Origin: Mycolicibacterium parafortuitum
GTDB taxonomy: Bacteria; Actinomycetota; Actinomycetes; Mycobacteriales; Mycobacteriaceae
Length of the DNA stretch: 64,000 nt
Assembly: GCF_002086815.1 (NCBI RefSeq)
Contig: NZ_MVID01000015.1
Coordinates: 1-64,000 of the forward strand
Direction: 5' to 3'
Every line of letters begins with the position of its first letter. Within the stretch, counting starts at the first letter, position 1. A program made the position numbers and the translations under genes. Below are positions 43,646 through 52,362 of this stretch, piece by piece. The notes under the pieces are model-generated. The model saw only the letters and a list, made by a program, of their open reading frames with translations. It ran no database searches and had not been told where the DNA came from.

Positions 43646-45532
43646 TTATACGCCGATGCGGCCGAGGTTGACGACACGTCGGCGCACCGCGGCGATCTCG
43701 CGCACCCCGTCGCCGAGCAGACTGCGGTGCAGCGGGGACAGTTCCGACATGGTGACGACGTCACCCGGGGTGCGCCCGGCGGCGATCTGCTCGACCTGGT
43801 GGGTCATCCGCAGCCGCTGCAGCATCGCGAACACGTCGCACAGTGTGCGGCTGTCGGCCTCGGTGAGCGCACCGGCCTGCGCGGCGGCTGCCAGCCGCGC
43901 CGGGGTGCTCGCCGAGGTCATCCCGGCCGAAAGTCCGCCCCAGCGGGCGAGGTTCACGATCGGGGTCAGCGCGTGGTTCTTCACATCGAACGTCCCGCCG
44001 CGGCGCGCCAACACATCCCGCAGCGACCATGTCCGGATCTTGCCCGCCAATGCGTCGAGCAGCTGCAGCCGCAGCGTCTCCGGGTGCTGCCGGCGGATCC
44101 GCTGGAAGGCCTCCGCCGCGGTGTGCAACGCGGCGTCACCCCACCCCACCCGCGCGTCCAACAGCAGCGACGACATGATCAGGCCACGGTCGCGCAGCGG
44201 GTCTTCGACCCACGCGTGCGCCGCGCGCGACCACTGCGACTGCGACCGCGCGAAGGCCGGCGTGGACGCGATGGCGCCGTTGCTGTCGGCCGGCAGTCCG
44301 CAGCCGTCGAGCAACCGGTGAACCTCCGCGGCGACGGACCGCAGCCGCACGTCCTGCCCGTCGAGGTCGTCGCGCCACGACAGCGCGCTGTCGACGTCCG
44401 ATGACGGCATCGCCTCACGCCGCGCGATGCTGCCCAGCGTCAGCCACGCGAAGCCGTCGACGCCGGAGTTCTCGGGCCGCGCGAGAACGAGTTCGAGGGC
44501 GCGGCGGATCAGGCTGTCGATGACCACCGACAGGATCGCGCTGGTCGCCGCGGCGTTGGTGCCATTGGCGAACAGTTCGACCGCGGAGGCGGTGACCCGC
44601 TCGCCCACCTGCTGCAGCTGGGCCGAGTCACCGGCCTGCGCGATCGCGCGGCGCAGCTGGAAGCTCTGCCGCGCGGAGGCGGCCAGCAGGTCGGCATCCT
44701 CGAGGACCCCGAGCACCTCGCCGCGCGCGGTCAGCACGGGCATGTGCCGCAGACCGCATTCGAGCATCTCCATCAGCACGCTGTCGGCGGTCAGGTCGGC
44801 GGTGACGGTGCGCGCCGGTGCGCTCATCACCCGCTCGACGGCGACGTCGACCGGCAGCCCGGCCGCGACCACCTTGGTGCGCAGGTCGCGGTCGGTGAAG
44901 ATGCCGAGGCCGCCGTCGGGCAGCCGGATCAACGCGCAGGACACGTGGCGCTCGGTCATCCGCACGACCACGTCGCGTACCGAATCGGTCGGCTCGACCA
45001 GCAGCGCCTCGGCACCGATGAGCCCGGCGACCGGCCTGCTGTCGACGGCGGGCGCGATCGCCGGCCGCTCCCGGCCGAGATTCCATCCCGACGCCAGGAA
45101 CGCCAGCCCCGCCGGTTTCGCGAACTGGGCCCGCACCAGCGCGCCCGGCAGCTTGACCAGGGTGCTGGGCACGGTGGTGCGGGCCTCGAAATCCATTCCG
45201 GCTCCGGCCAGCAGCGGCATGTAGCCGAAGATGCCGCCCGGCGTCACGACGTCGATCAGGGAGCCGTCGCCGACCGAGCGCAACGCGACGCCGCCCTCGC
45301 ACACCATCCACACCTCGTCGGGCACCCGCGCCGAATAGTCCGCGACCACCGCGGCGGCCGGGAAGCGTTCGAGTGCGGCACCGGCGGCCAGCGCCGCGAG
45401 TTCGTCCTCCGTCGCCCCCTGGAACGGGGTGTGTTCGGCCAGGAAGGCCGGCAGATCGCGGCCGTCAGGCAAGAGATCGGGGCCGTCAGGCAAGAGATCG
45501 GCGCCGTCAGGCGGTTCGGATGAGGTCGGCAC
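43646..45532 (-). CDS. cNMP-binding/CBS/DUF294 putative nucleotidyltransferase-like protein
   Basis: A 628-residue signalling-type protein. Residues of about 30-140 form a cyclic-nucleotide-binding-like domain (SVGDGSLIDVVTPGGIFGYMPLLAGA). Residues of about 160-280 contain two CBS units (DSVRDVVVRMTERHVSCALI, DSVLMEMLECGLRHMPVL). A GlnD-like nucleotidyltransferase domain follows, with LGSIARREAMPSSDVDSAL. The C-terminal DUF294_C is helical. N-terminal residues 8-28 are three repeats of a 7-residue DGxDLLP unit. Such proteins often accompany carbon-uptake genes. Its target is unknown. Confidence 0.82.
   Translation of the reverse strand: MPTSSEPPDGADLLPDGPDLLPDGRDLPAFLAEHTPFQGATEDELAALAAGAALERFPAAAVVADYSARVPDEVWMVCEGGVALRSVGDGSLIDVVTPGGIFGYMPLLAGAGMDFEARTTVPSTLVKLPGALVRAQFAKPAGLAFLASGWNLGRERPAIAPAVDSRPVAGLIGAEALLVEPTDSVRDVVVRMTERHVSCALIRLPDGGLGIFTDRDLRTKVVAAGLPVDVAVERVMSAPARTVTADLTADSVLMEMLECGLRHMPVLTARGEVLGVLEDADLLAASARQSFQLRRAIAQAGDSAQLQQVGERVTASAVELFANGTNAAATSAILSVVIDSLIRRALELVLARPENSGVDGFAWLTLGSIARREAMPSSDVDSALSWRDDLDGQDVRLRSVAAEVHRLLDGCGLPADSNGAIASTPAFARSQSQWSRAAHAWVEDPLRDRGLIMSSLLLDARVGWGDAALHTAAEAFQRIRRQHPETLRLQLLDALAGKIRTWSLRDVLARRGGTFDVKNHALTPIVNLARWGGLSAGMTSASTPARLAAAAQAGALTEADSRTLCDVFAMLQRLRMTHQVEQIAAGRTPGDVVTMSELSPLHRSLLGDGVREIAAVRRRVVNLGRIGV
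45453..45515. repeat. Three 21-bp tandem repeats at the DUF294 gene start
   Basis: Units at 45453-45473, 45474-45494 and 45495-45515, each starting AGATCGNGGCCGTCAGGCAA or a close variant. On the minus strand they encode the 7-residue DGxDLLP repeat at the start of the DUF294 protein; the last unit also covers the stop codon of the GMC gene (45507). A period divisible by 3 keeps the DUF294 frame open whatever the copy number. Confidence 0.85.
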
Positions 45533-47042
45533 ACTTCTCCGCCATCGTCATCACGGTGATGTTCGGATTGACCGCAGGCAGTTTCGGCATCGCCGATGCG
45601 TCCACGACGCGCAGACCCGTCACACCCTTGACCCTCAGCTGCGGGTCGAGGACCGCCATCGGATCGCCTGCCGCTCCCATCCGGGCGGTCCCGGCCGGGT
45701 GGTACACGGTGTTGTGGCACCGGTGGATGTAGTCGAGCAGCTCGTCGTCGGTCGTCGCGGCCGGCCCGGGGGCCAGTTCCCGGGCCACCCACGGTGCCAG
45801 CGGCGCCTGCTCGGCGATCCGGCGGGCCAGCCGGACACCGGCCAGCATGATCCGCTCGTCGTAACCGTCGGGGTCGGTGAAATACCGCGGATCCACCCGG
45901 GCCCGGTCGCGGAAATCGCGCGAGCGCAGTCGCACCGTGCCCCGAGACCGGCCCTGGGTCACGTTGGGCGTCAGGCAGAATCCGTTGTCGGTGGTCGGAT
46001 AGCCGTGCCGCAGCGTGTTCATGTCGAACGGCACGCTGCCGTAGTGCATCATCAGGTCCGGCTGGGCCGGGGTCCCGTCGGGCACCGGGTCGACGGTGGT
46101 GAACAGTCCGATCTCCCACCATTGTGTCGAGCTCGTGACCATCGGCTCGGCCGCTTCCCAGAACACCAGCCCCTCGACGTGGTCGTCGAGGTTGGCGCCG
46201 ACCCCGGGCGAGTCGACGCGGACGTCGACACCGATCTCGCGCAGGTGCGCGGTGGGTCCGATCCCGGAGAGCATCAACAACTTCGGGGTGTCGATCGCAC
46301 CGGCGGTGACGATCACCTCGCGGCGCGCCGACACCGTGTCGTAGCCGGTCAGGTCCGCGCGCTGATAGCGCACTCCCGTCGCACGGGACGCGTCGTCGAA
46401 CAGGATCTCCGACACCCATGAGTCGGTGCGGACCTCGAGATTCCCGCGGGTGCCGAGGATCGGGTGCAGAAACGCCTTCGACGTCGAATTGCGGATACCG
46501 TCCTCGCCGGCGTTGATCTGGAACCAGCCGGCTCCGTTGCGAACCGTCTCACCGCGGTTGAACTTGACCGTCGGGATGCCGAGCAGCGCGGCGGACTCCA
46601 GAACCGCTGTGCCGCAAGGGTCGTCGGGTGGAACGTCACGCAGCAGCACCGTCTCGGTCAGCCGGCGGGCCAGCGGAAGCACCTCGGCGGCGCTCCAGCC
46701 GGTCGCACCCATCGCCGCCCACTCGTCGAGCGCTTCGGCAGGCGGGAGGAACGCGATGCACGAGTTGTGCGACGAACACCCGCCCAGCACCTTGGCTCTG
46801 GCGTGGCGCATGAACGAGTTGCCGCGCTCCTGCGGTTCGATCGGGTAGTCCCAGTCGTATCCGGAGTCGAGCAGCCGCATCCAGTCCGACAACACCAGGA
46901 TCGCGTCGTCGTCGACGTCGGACGGTCCCGCCTCCAGCAGGCACACGGTCACGTCGGGGTCCTCGGACAACCGCGCCGCCAGCACGCACCCCGCGGTGCC
47001 GCCCCCGGCGATCACGTAATCGAATGTGCCCGAGTCACCCAT
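45507..47042 (-). CDS. GMC-family oxidoreductase, probable choline dehydrogenase
   Basis: A 511-residue FAD enzyme. FAD-binding motif is FDYVIAGGGTAGCVLAARLSE; the GMC signatures are RAKVLGGCSSHNSCIAF and VIVTAGAIDTPKLLMLSGIGP. The catalytic pair is His in NTVYHPAGTARMG and Asn in AVNPNITVM. In the operon it would oxidise choline to betaine aldehyde, supplying the aldehyde dehydrogenase. The ATG at 47042 overlaps the permease stop by 8 nt; the end overlaps the DUF294 start by 26 nt. Other alcohol substrates remain possible. Confidence 0.83.
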   Translation of the reverse strand: MGDSGTFDYVIAGGGTAGCVLAARLSEDPDVTVCLLEAGPSDVDDDAILVLSDWMRLLDSGYDWDYPIEPQERGNSFMRHARAKVLGGCSSHNSCIAFLPPAEALDEWAAMGATGWSAAEVLPLARRLTETVLLRDVPPDDPCGTAVLESAALLGIPTVKFNRGETVRNGAGWFQINAGEDGIRNSTSKAFLHPILGTRGNLEVRTDSWVSEILFDDASRATGVRYQRADLTGYDTVSARREVIVTAGAIDTPKLLMLSGIGPTAHLREIGVDVRVDSPGVGANLDDHVEGLVFWEAAEPMVTSSTQWWEIGLFTTVDPVPDGTPAQPDLMMHYGSVPFDMNTLRHGYPTTDNGFCLTPNVTQGRSRGTVRLRSRDFRDRARVDPRYFTDPDGYDERIMLAGVRLARRIAEQAPLAPWVARELAPGPAATTDDELLDYIHRCHNTVYHPAGTARMGAAGDPMAVLDPQLRVKGVTGLRVVDASAMPKLPAVNPNITVMTMAEKCADLIRTA

Positions 47043-48555
47043 CGAGCGACTCCGCGGCATGCGATTTCAAGGTCCCGATGTGATGGCGGCCCTTCACCGC
47101 GTACCACACCAGACCGGAGCCGAGGATGACCCCGATGTAGACGAACGCACCCCAGGTGTTGTACCAGGGCTCGCCGTACACCTCGGTGCGCGGCCAGGCC
47201 AGGTTCAGCGCCATCCCGACGCCCCACACCACCGCGACGATGTTCACCGGTAGGCCCCAGCGACCCATGGTGAAGTAGCCACCCTCCTTGAGATCCTTTG
47301 GCGGCCACTGCCCTTGGAGACGCTTCTTCAGCAGCGGCCCGGTCACCATCAGGTAGGCCAGGTAGATCATGATGATCGCGATCGAGGTCAACACGGTGAA
47401 GATCTGCGCGTTGCCGACGTTGAGCACCAGGATGGCCACCGCGATCACCCCGATGGTCACGGCGGGCACGATCGGCGTCTGGGTCTTCGGGTTCACGGTG
47501 GCCAGCTTCTCGCCGAACGGCAGCGCATTGTCACGCGCCATCGCGAACGTAAGGCGGATCGCCGCGGTGTGCACCGCCAGCGTGCAGACCGTCACGGCGA
47601 TGACGATGCAGACCAGGAAGATCTTGCCGAGCGGTCCCCACATCACCTGCTCGACGATGTACTGCAGGCCACCGCTGCTCTCCCCGAGCTGCGGGTCCTG
47701 AAGGTTCGGCGCGGCCATCACCGCGAAAACCAGGATGCCGCCGCCGATCACGAACGACGCGAGGATCGCACGGGCGATCGCCTTGGGTGCGGTTCGTCGT
47801 GGTTCGACCGTCTCCTCCCCCAGCGAGCTGGCGGTGTCGAAGCCGTACATCACGTATCCCGAGGCCAGCGACGCGATCAGGAACGCACCGAGGAAGCCCA
47901 GGCTCTGGCCCTCACCGTATCCGTTGGTGGAGAAGAAGATCTCGGGCGTGTGCTGGACGTTGATCGCCAACAGGAACACGATGAGCACGGCGGCGATCAA
48001 CTCGATGAACACGCCGCTGGAGTTGATCATCGACATCAGGCGCACTCCGAGCGCGTTCACCAGCGTGGTGAACGCGATCAGGACGGTGCCGAGCAGCACC
48101 GCGTTGGCCGCATACGACCTGGCGTCGGACCCGTCGCCGATGATCTGGAAGCCGCTCCACAGTCGCGGCAGGTTGAGTTGGTAGGCCAGCGCGACCGCGG
48201 AGATCGTCACGATCGACGCGGTGAGCATCAGCCAGCCCGACGTCCACCCGACCAGTCGGCTGGCGAGCTTCTTGCTCCAGTTGTACACCGACCCCGCCAC
48301 CGGATACTTGGCGGCGAGCTCCATGAAGCACAGCGCGACGGCCATCTGCCCGACGAACACGATCGGCCACGACCACAGATAGGCCGGCCCGGCCGTGCCG
48401 AAGCCCCAGTAGAAGAGCTGGAACGTGCCGGTCAGAATCGAGATGTAGCTGACGCCCGCCGCGAAGCTGGCGAACTTCCCGATGCTGCGGTCCAGCGACT
48501 CCTTGTACCCGAAGTCCTCCATGCCGCTGTCGGCATGCGGTTGTCTGATCACCAT
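47035..48555 (-). CDS. APC-superfamily amino-acid/amine permease
   Basis: A 506-residue transporter with about 12 membrane helices. The GABA/choline-permease-like APC pattern includes FASFAAGVSYISILTGTFQLFYWGFGTAGPAYLWSWPIVF, ELAAKYPVAGSVYNWSKKLASRLVGWTSGWLML and GFDTASSLGEETVEPRRTAPKAI. In many bacteria choline uptake uses BetT or Pro/Opu systems, so an APC carrier in this place suggests uptake of choline, an amino-betaine or a similar cation. The order and spacing place it between the ALDH and GMC genes. Confidence 0.86.
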   Translation of the reverse strand: MVIRQPHADSGMEDFGYKESLDRSIGKFASFAAGVSYISILTGTFQLFYWGFGTAGPAYLWSWPIVFVGQMAVALCFMELAAKYPVAGSVYNWSKKLASRLVGWTSGWLMLTASIVTISAVALAYQLNLPRLWSGFQIIGDGSDARSYAANAVLLGTVLIAFTTLVNALGVRLMSMINSSGVFIELIAAVLIVFLLAINVQHTPEIFFSTNGYGEGQSLGFLGAFLIASLASGYVMYGFDTASSLGEETVEPRRTAPKAIARAILASFVIGGGILVFAVMAAPNLQDPQLGESSGGLQYIVEQVMWGPLGKIFLVCIVIAVTVCTLAVHTAAIRLTFAMARDNALPFGEKLATVNPKTQTPIVPAVTIGVIAVAILVLNVGNAQIFTVLTSIAIIMIYLAYLMVTGPLLKKRLQGQWPPKDLKEGGYFTMGRWGLPVNIVAVVWGVGMALNLAWPRTEVYGEPWYNTWGAFVYIGVILGSGLVWYAVKGRHHIGTLKSHAAESLDG

Positions 48556-48581
48556 GTCGGGCCTGTCCTTTCCCGGACGGT

Positions 48582-50081
48582 CTAATTTTTAAACCAGCCC
48601 GCGGCGCCGGGAGCGGTGTTGTGCCAGATGTGCTTGAGCTCTTGGTATTCCGCCAGGCCGGTGGGGCCGAGCTCGCGGCCGTTGCCCGACTTGCCGAATC
48701 CGCCCCACTCCGCCGCGGCGGTGTAGTAGCCGAAATCGTTGAGCCATACGGTCCCGTGCCGCAGCGCCCGCACCACACGTTCGCCGCGCGCCGCATCGGA
48801 GGTGCGCACCCCGGCGGCCAGACCGTATTCGGTGTCGTTGCCGAGCGCGATCGCCTCGGCTTCGGTGCCGAACCGCTCGACGGTCAGGATCGGCCCGAAG
48901 GTCTCCTCGGTGACGATGCGCATCGAGCGATCGCAGCGGTCGAAGACGGTCGGGAGGTAGAAGAAGCCGTCGGCGAGCGCGGGATCGGTGGGCCGGGCCC
49001 CTCCGGTGACAAGCTGCGCACCCTCCGAGATCCCCAGTTGCACATACTGTTCCACCTTGTCGCGGTGCTGCTCGGAGACCAGCGGCCCGGTTTCGCTGGC
49101 CGGGTCCAGGCCGTCGCCCATCGTGATCCTGGCCGCCCGCGCGGCCACCGCGGCGACGAACTCGTCGGCGATGGACTCCTCGACGATCAGCCGGGTGCCC
49201 GACGAACAGACCTGGCCCGAGTGCAGGAACACCCCGGTCAGCACGTGGTCGACGGCGGCGTCCCAACTCGAGCCGTCGTCCCCGTCCCTGATGTCGGCGA
49301 ACACGATGTGCGGGTTCTTGCCGCCGAGTTCGAGCGCGACCTTGGTGACGTGTTCGGCCGCGGTCCTGGCGATGGTGCGGCCGGTGGCCAGACCGCCGGT
49401 GAACGAGATGAAGTCGACGTCGGGATTGTCGGTGAGCGCAGGCCCGAGCGTCGCGCCACTGCCCTGGATCAGGTTGACCACACCGGCAGGCACGCCGGCC
49501 TCGTCGAGCAGGCGGGCGAACGCGATCGTGGACAGCGGGGTGACCTCGCTGGGTTTGGCGACCATCGTGCATCCGGCGGCCAGCGCGGGTGCGACCTTCC
49601 ACGACATCTGCAGCAGCGGGTAGTTCCACGGGGCGATCAGCACGCATACCCCGATCGGCTCGCGCACGACACGGCTGATCACGGCGGGATCGCCGACGTC
49701 GACCACCCGGTCGGCTTCGACGCCGACGAGTTTGGCGTAGTAACGGAACACCGTCGTCACGTCGTCGATGTCGATGCGGCTCTCGGCCAGTGTCTTGCCG
49801 GTGTCCACGGTTTCCAGCCGGGCCAGCGACTCCTTGTCGCGCTGAAGCAGATCCGCGACGCGATCGAGCAGCGCGGCGCGTTCGGCGGCCGTGGTGGCGC
49901 GCCACGGGCCGTCGTCGAATGCGGCGCGGGCCGCGGCCACCGCCGTCCCCGCGTCGTCCGGGGTGGCCTCGTCGACCACCGCGGCGATGCCGCCGGTGGC
50001 AGGATTGATGATGTCGCGGGTTCCGCCGTCGGAGGCATGCCGCCACGTTCCGCCGATCCACAGATCGGGTTCGCCGTCCAT
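48582..50081 (-). CDS. Betaine-aldehyde dehydrogenase-like ALDH
   Basis: A 499-residue NAD(P)-dependent aldehyde dehydrogenase. Signatures are APWNYPLLQMSWKVAPALAAGC, FTGGLATGRTIARTAAEHVTKVALELGGKNP with the base Glu, and the catalytic Cys in SGQVCSSGTRL, then EETFGPILTVERF and WLNDFGYYTAAAEWGGFGKSGNGRELG. The ATG at 50081 gives the family N-terminus. It would convert betaine aldehyde to glycine betaine; its neighbours strongly support this over other aldehydes. Confidence 0.87.
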   Translation of the reverse strand: MDGEPDLWIGGTWRHASDGGTRDIINPATGGIAAVVDEATPDDAGTAVAAARAAFDDGPWRATTAAERAALLDRVADLLQRDKESLARLETVDTGKTLAESRIDIDDVTTVFRYYAKLVGVEADRVVDVGDPAVISRVVREPIGVCVLIAPWNYPLLQMSWKVAPALAAGCTMVAKPSEVTPLSTIAFARLLDEAGVPAGVVNLIQGSGATLGPALTDNPDVDFISFTGGLATGRTIARTAAEHVTKVALELGGKNPHIVFADIRDGDDGSSWDAAVDHVLTGVFLHSGQVCSSGTRLIVEESIADEFVAAVAARAARITMGDGLDPASETGPLVSEQHRDKVEQYVQLGISEGAQLVTGGARPTDPALADGFFYLPTVFDRCDRSMRIVTEETFGPILTVERFGTEAEAIALGNDTEYGLAAGVRTSDAARGERVVRALRHGTVWLNDFGYYTAAAEWGGFGKSGNGRELGPTGLAEYQELKHIWHNTAPGAAGWFKN

Positions 50082-50104
50082 GTCTCTGGCCCTCTCGCGT
50101 CGTC

Positions 50105-51226
50105 CTACACCGCAGCCGCCAGCCTCGACAGTACCCATTCGTGGAACACGGCGAGGTGGTGTTCTGCCGGAACGAGTACCCCGCCGTTGCGGTATGCACG
50201 CGAGGACATCGCCGGCTGGGTGCGCTCGCACGCGGCGAAATCCTGTTCGTTGACCCGGTGGAACAACTCGACCGAGCGGGACATGTCCTGCCCGGAGTTC
50301 AGCACGTCGCGGGGGTAGAGCCAATCGCATTCCACCACGGTGCGATCCGCGGCCAGCGGATACATGCGGTGGAAGATCACATGGTCGGGCACCAGGTTGA
50401 CGAAGACCGTCGGCTTGACGGTGATCGCGTAGTACCGCCGATCCTGATCCTCGGTCAGACCGGGCAGTCGCCCGAAGCCGGCCGCCCCGTCCACCGTGAA
50501 ACCCTGTACCTGAGAACCGAATTCGGCCCCGCGTCCGACATTGGCCTGCGCCGCCACGCCTTTCGTGAACTCGGGCAGCACGCCGACCAGTTCCGGGTGG
50601 ATGGAGCTGCAGTGGTAGCACTCCATGAAGTTCTCGACGATCAGTTTCCAGTTGGCCGCGACCTCGTAGACGACGCGGTGCCCGACGTCGAGCCCGCCGA
50701 TGCCGTAGCGGTTGATCGCGTCGGCATCGCCGAGCGTGGCGGTGGCCTCGGCCACCACGTCCTCGAACGGCGGTGGGACGTCGGCCAGGCACACCCATGC
50801 GTAGCCGAGCCATTCGGTCAGCGCGACCGGCACCAGCCCGTAGCGCTGCCGGTCGATCGGCGATCCGGCGTCGTCGGTCAGCGTGCCGATGTTGGGCGCG
50901 GCCATCAACCGGCCGTCCAGCCCGTAGGTCCACGAGTGGTACGGGCATCGCAGGCTCCGTCTCACCTGCCCCTCGGATTCGGTACACAGTTGGGCACCGC
51001 GGTGTCGGCACACGTTGAGGAACGCCCGCAACAGCCCGTCGCGTCCGCGCACCAGCAGCACGCTCTCGCGGCCGACCTGAACCTTCCTGAACCGGCCCGG
51101 CTCGGCGAGGTCCGCCGAGCGGACCGTGCAGAACCATCTGCTCTCGAAGATGTTCGCCTGCTCGGCGGCGAAGAGGTCACCGCTGGTGTAGTAGTGGCCG
51201 GGCAGGGTGGCCAGCAGTGCGCTCAT
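50105..51226 (-). CDS. Rieske non-haem iron oxygenase, probable glycine betaine demethylase
   Basis: A 373-residue alpha subunit. The Rieske cluster is bound by CRHRGAQLC and CPYHSW (C-x-H ... C-x2-H). The mononuclear iron motif is [16 protein letters not shown]. It resembles GbcA/carnitine-oxygenase-type enzymes more than aromatic dioxygenases; removing a methyl from glycine betaine would give dimethylglycine, the substrate of the adjacent oxidase. No reductase partner (GbcB-like) is present in the operon, so electrons must come from elsewhere. The start overlaps the sarcosine oxidase-like gene stop by 4 nt. Confidence 0.82.
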   Translation of the reverse strand: MSALLATLPGHYYTSGDLFAAEQANIFESRWFCTVRSADLAEPGRFRKVQVGRESVLLVRGRDGLLRAFLNVCRHRGAQLCTESEGQVRRSLRCPYHSWTYGLDGRLMAAPNIGTLTDDAGSPIDRQRYGLVPVALTEWLGYAWVCLADVPPPFEDVVAEATATLGDADAINRYGIGGLDVGHRVVYEVAANWKLIVENFMECYHCSSIHPELVGVLPEFTKGVAAQANVGRGAEFGSQVQGFTVDGAAGFGRLPGLTEDQDRRYYAITVKPTVFVNLVPDHVIFHRMYPLAADRTVVECDWLYPRDVLNSGQDMSRSVELFHRVNEQDFAACERTQPAMSSRAYRNGGVLVPAEHHLAVFHEWVLSRLAAAV

Positions 51227-52359
51227 CGGGTCGTCACCAATCTGCGGGGGTCGAACAGCGAGATCGGGTGCGCCGTCGCACCGGAGATGGCGAGGTCGGC
51301 GAGGATCTCGCCGACCACGGGTACGAATTTGAAGCCGTGCCCGGAGAATCCGCACGCGACCGTCACGTGCCTGCTGTCCGGGTGCCGGGCGATCACGAAG
51401 TGCTGGTCCGGGGTGTTGGCGTACATGCACGTCGCCGAATGCACGCACGGGCCGTCGAGCGCGGGCAACAGTTCACGGACCCGGTCCCGCATCTCGCGGA
51501 TCTCGTGATCGCCGACCGTGCGGTCGATCGTCTCCGGGGTGCACGGCACGCCCTTGCGGAAGAACGCGACCTTGACTCCGCCGCGCGGGCCGTCGATGGC
51601 CGGGAAGCCGTAGATCTGCATCCCGGAGGCGTTCTCGTCGATGAAGATCGGATGGTCGGCGAACGCCGCCGTGCCGCCGACGGGATCCAGCCAGTACAGC
51701 ACCTGGCGCTCGACGCTGATCGGGATGCCGAACTCCGCGAGCAGTTGCGGTGCCCACGCTCCGGGGCAGATCACCACCTGCCCGGCGGTGAAGGTCCCGG
51801 TCGCGGTGCGCACCGCGACCCCGTCGGCCGTCTCCGACCAGTCCAGCACCTGTTCATCGAACCGCAGTGTGACTCCGGCCTTCTGGGCCAGGTCGAGGTG
51901 GGCTTGCACGGTCAGCTCCGGGCGGGCGAAACCGGCCTTCGCCTCGAACAGCGCGACGTCGCCGGAGTTCGGCGTGAAGTTCGGGTAGCGCGAACGGATC
52001 TCGGCGGCGTCGAGCAGTTCGTGCGGCAGATCCCATTCCCTGGCCGCGCGCAGACTGCCCGCGACGGTCAGACAGTCCGGGGGTCCGATGAACAGGCCGC
52101 CGGTCATCCGGTACACGTCGCGCCCGCTGTCGGCGGCGAGTTTCCCCCACAGCTCGTAGGAGCGCAGCAGCAGCGGCACGTAGGCGGGGTCCTCGAAATA
52201 GGACTGCCGGATGATCCGGGATCCGCCATGGCTGGAGCCCTTGTCGTGGGCCGGGGTGAACTTCTCCAACCCGAGGACCCGTTGTCCGCGCGCGGCCAGG
52301 TGGTAGGCGGCCGCGCTGCCCATCCCACCGAGCCCGATGACGATGACGTCGTAGCTCAT
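51223..52359 (-). CDS. Monomeric sarcosine oxidase/N-methyl amino-acid oxidase-like flavoprotein
   Basis: A 378-residue FAD enzyme. The FAD motif is [34 protein letters not shown] and [17 protein letters not shown] (with the Cys that is the covalent FAD site in bacterial monomeric sarcosine oxidases) and [16 protein letters not shown] are family signatures. It would convert sarcosine to glycine, formaldehyde and H2O2. Its neighbours fit this as the last step. It lies 3 nt after the dimethylglycine oxidase stop. Confidence 0.87.
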   Translation of the reverse strand: MSYDVIVIGLGGMGSAAAYHLAARGQRVLGLEKFTPAHDKGSSHGGSRIIRQSYFEDPAYVPLLLRSYELWGKLAADSGRDVYRMTGGLFIGPPDCLTVAGSLRAAREWDLPHELLDAAEIRSRYPNFTPNSGDVALFEAKAGFARPELTVQAHLDLAQKAGVTLRFDEQVLDWSETADGVAVRTATGTFTAGQVVICPGAWAPQLLAEFGIPISVERQVLYWLDPVGGTAAFADHPIFIDENASGMQIYGFPAIDGPRGGVKVAFFRKGVPCTPETIDRTVGDHEIREMRDRVRELLPALDGPCVHSATCMYANTPDQHFVIARHPDSRHVTVACGFSGHGFKFVPVVGEILADLAISGATAHPISLFDPRRLVTTR

Positions 52360-52362
52360 CGA

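Noticed and set aside
45453-45515. Frameshift at the GMC-DUF294 junction
   Set aside because: Both frames are complete with family-typical ends, and the 26-nt overlap is explained by the in-frame 21-bp repeat.
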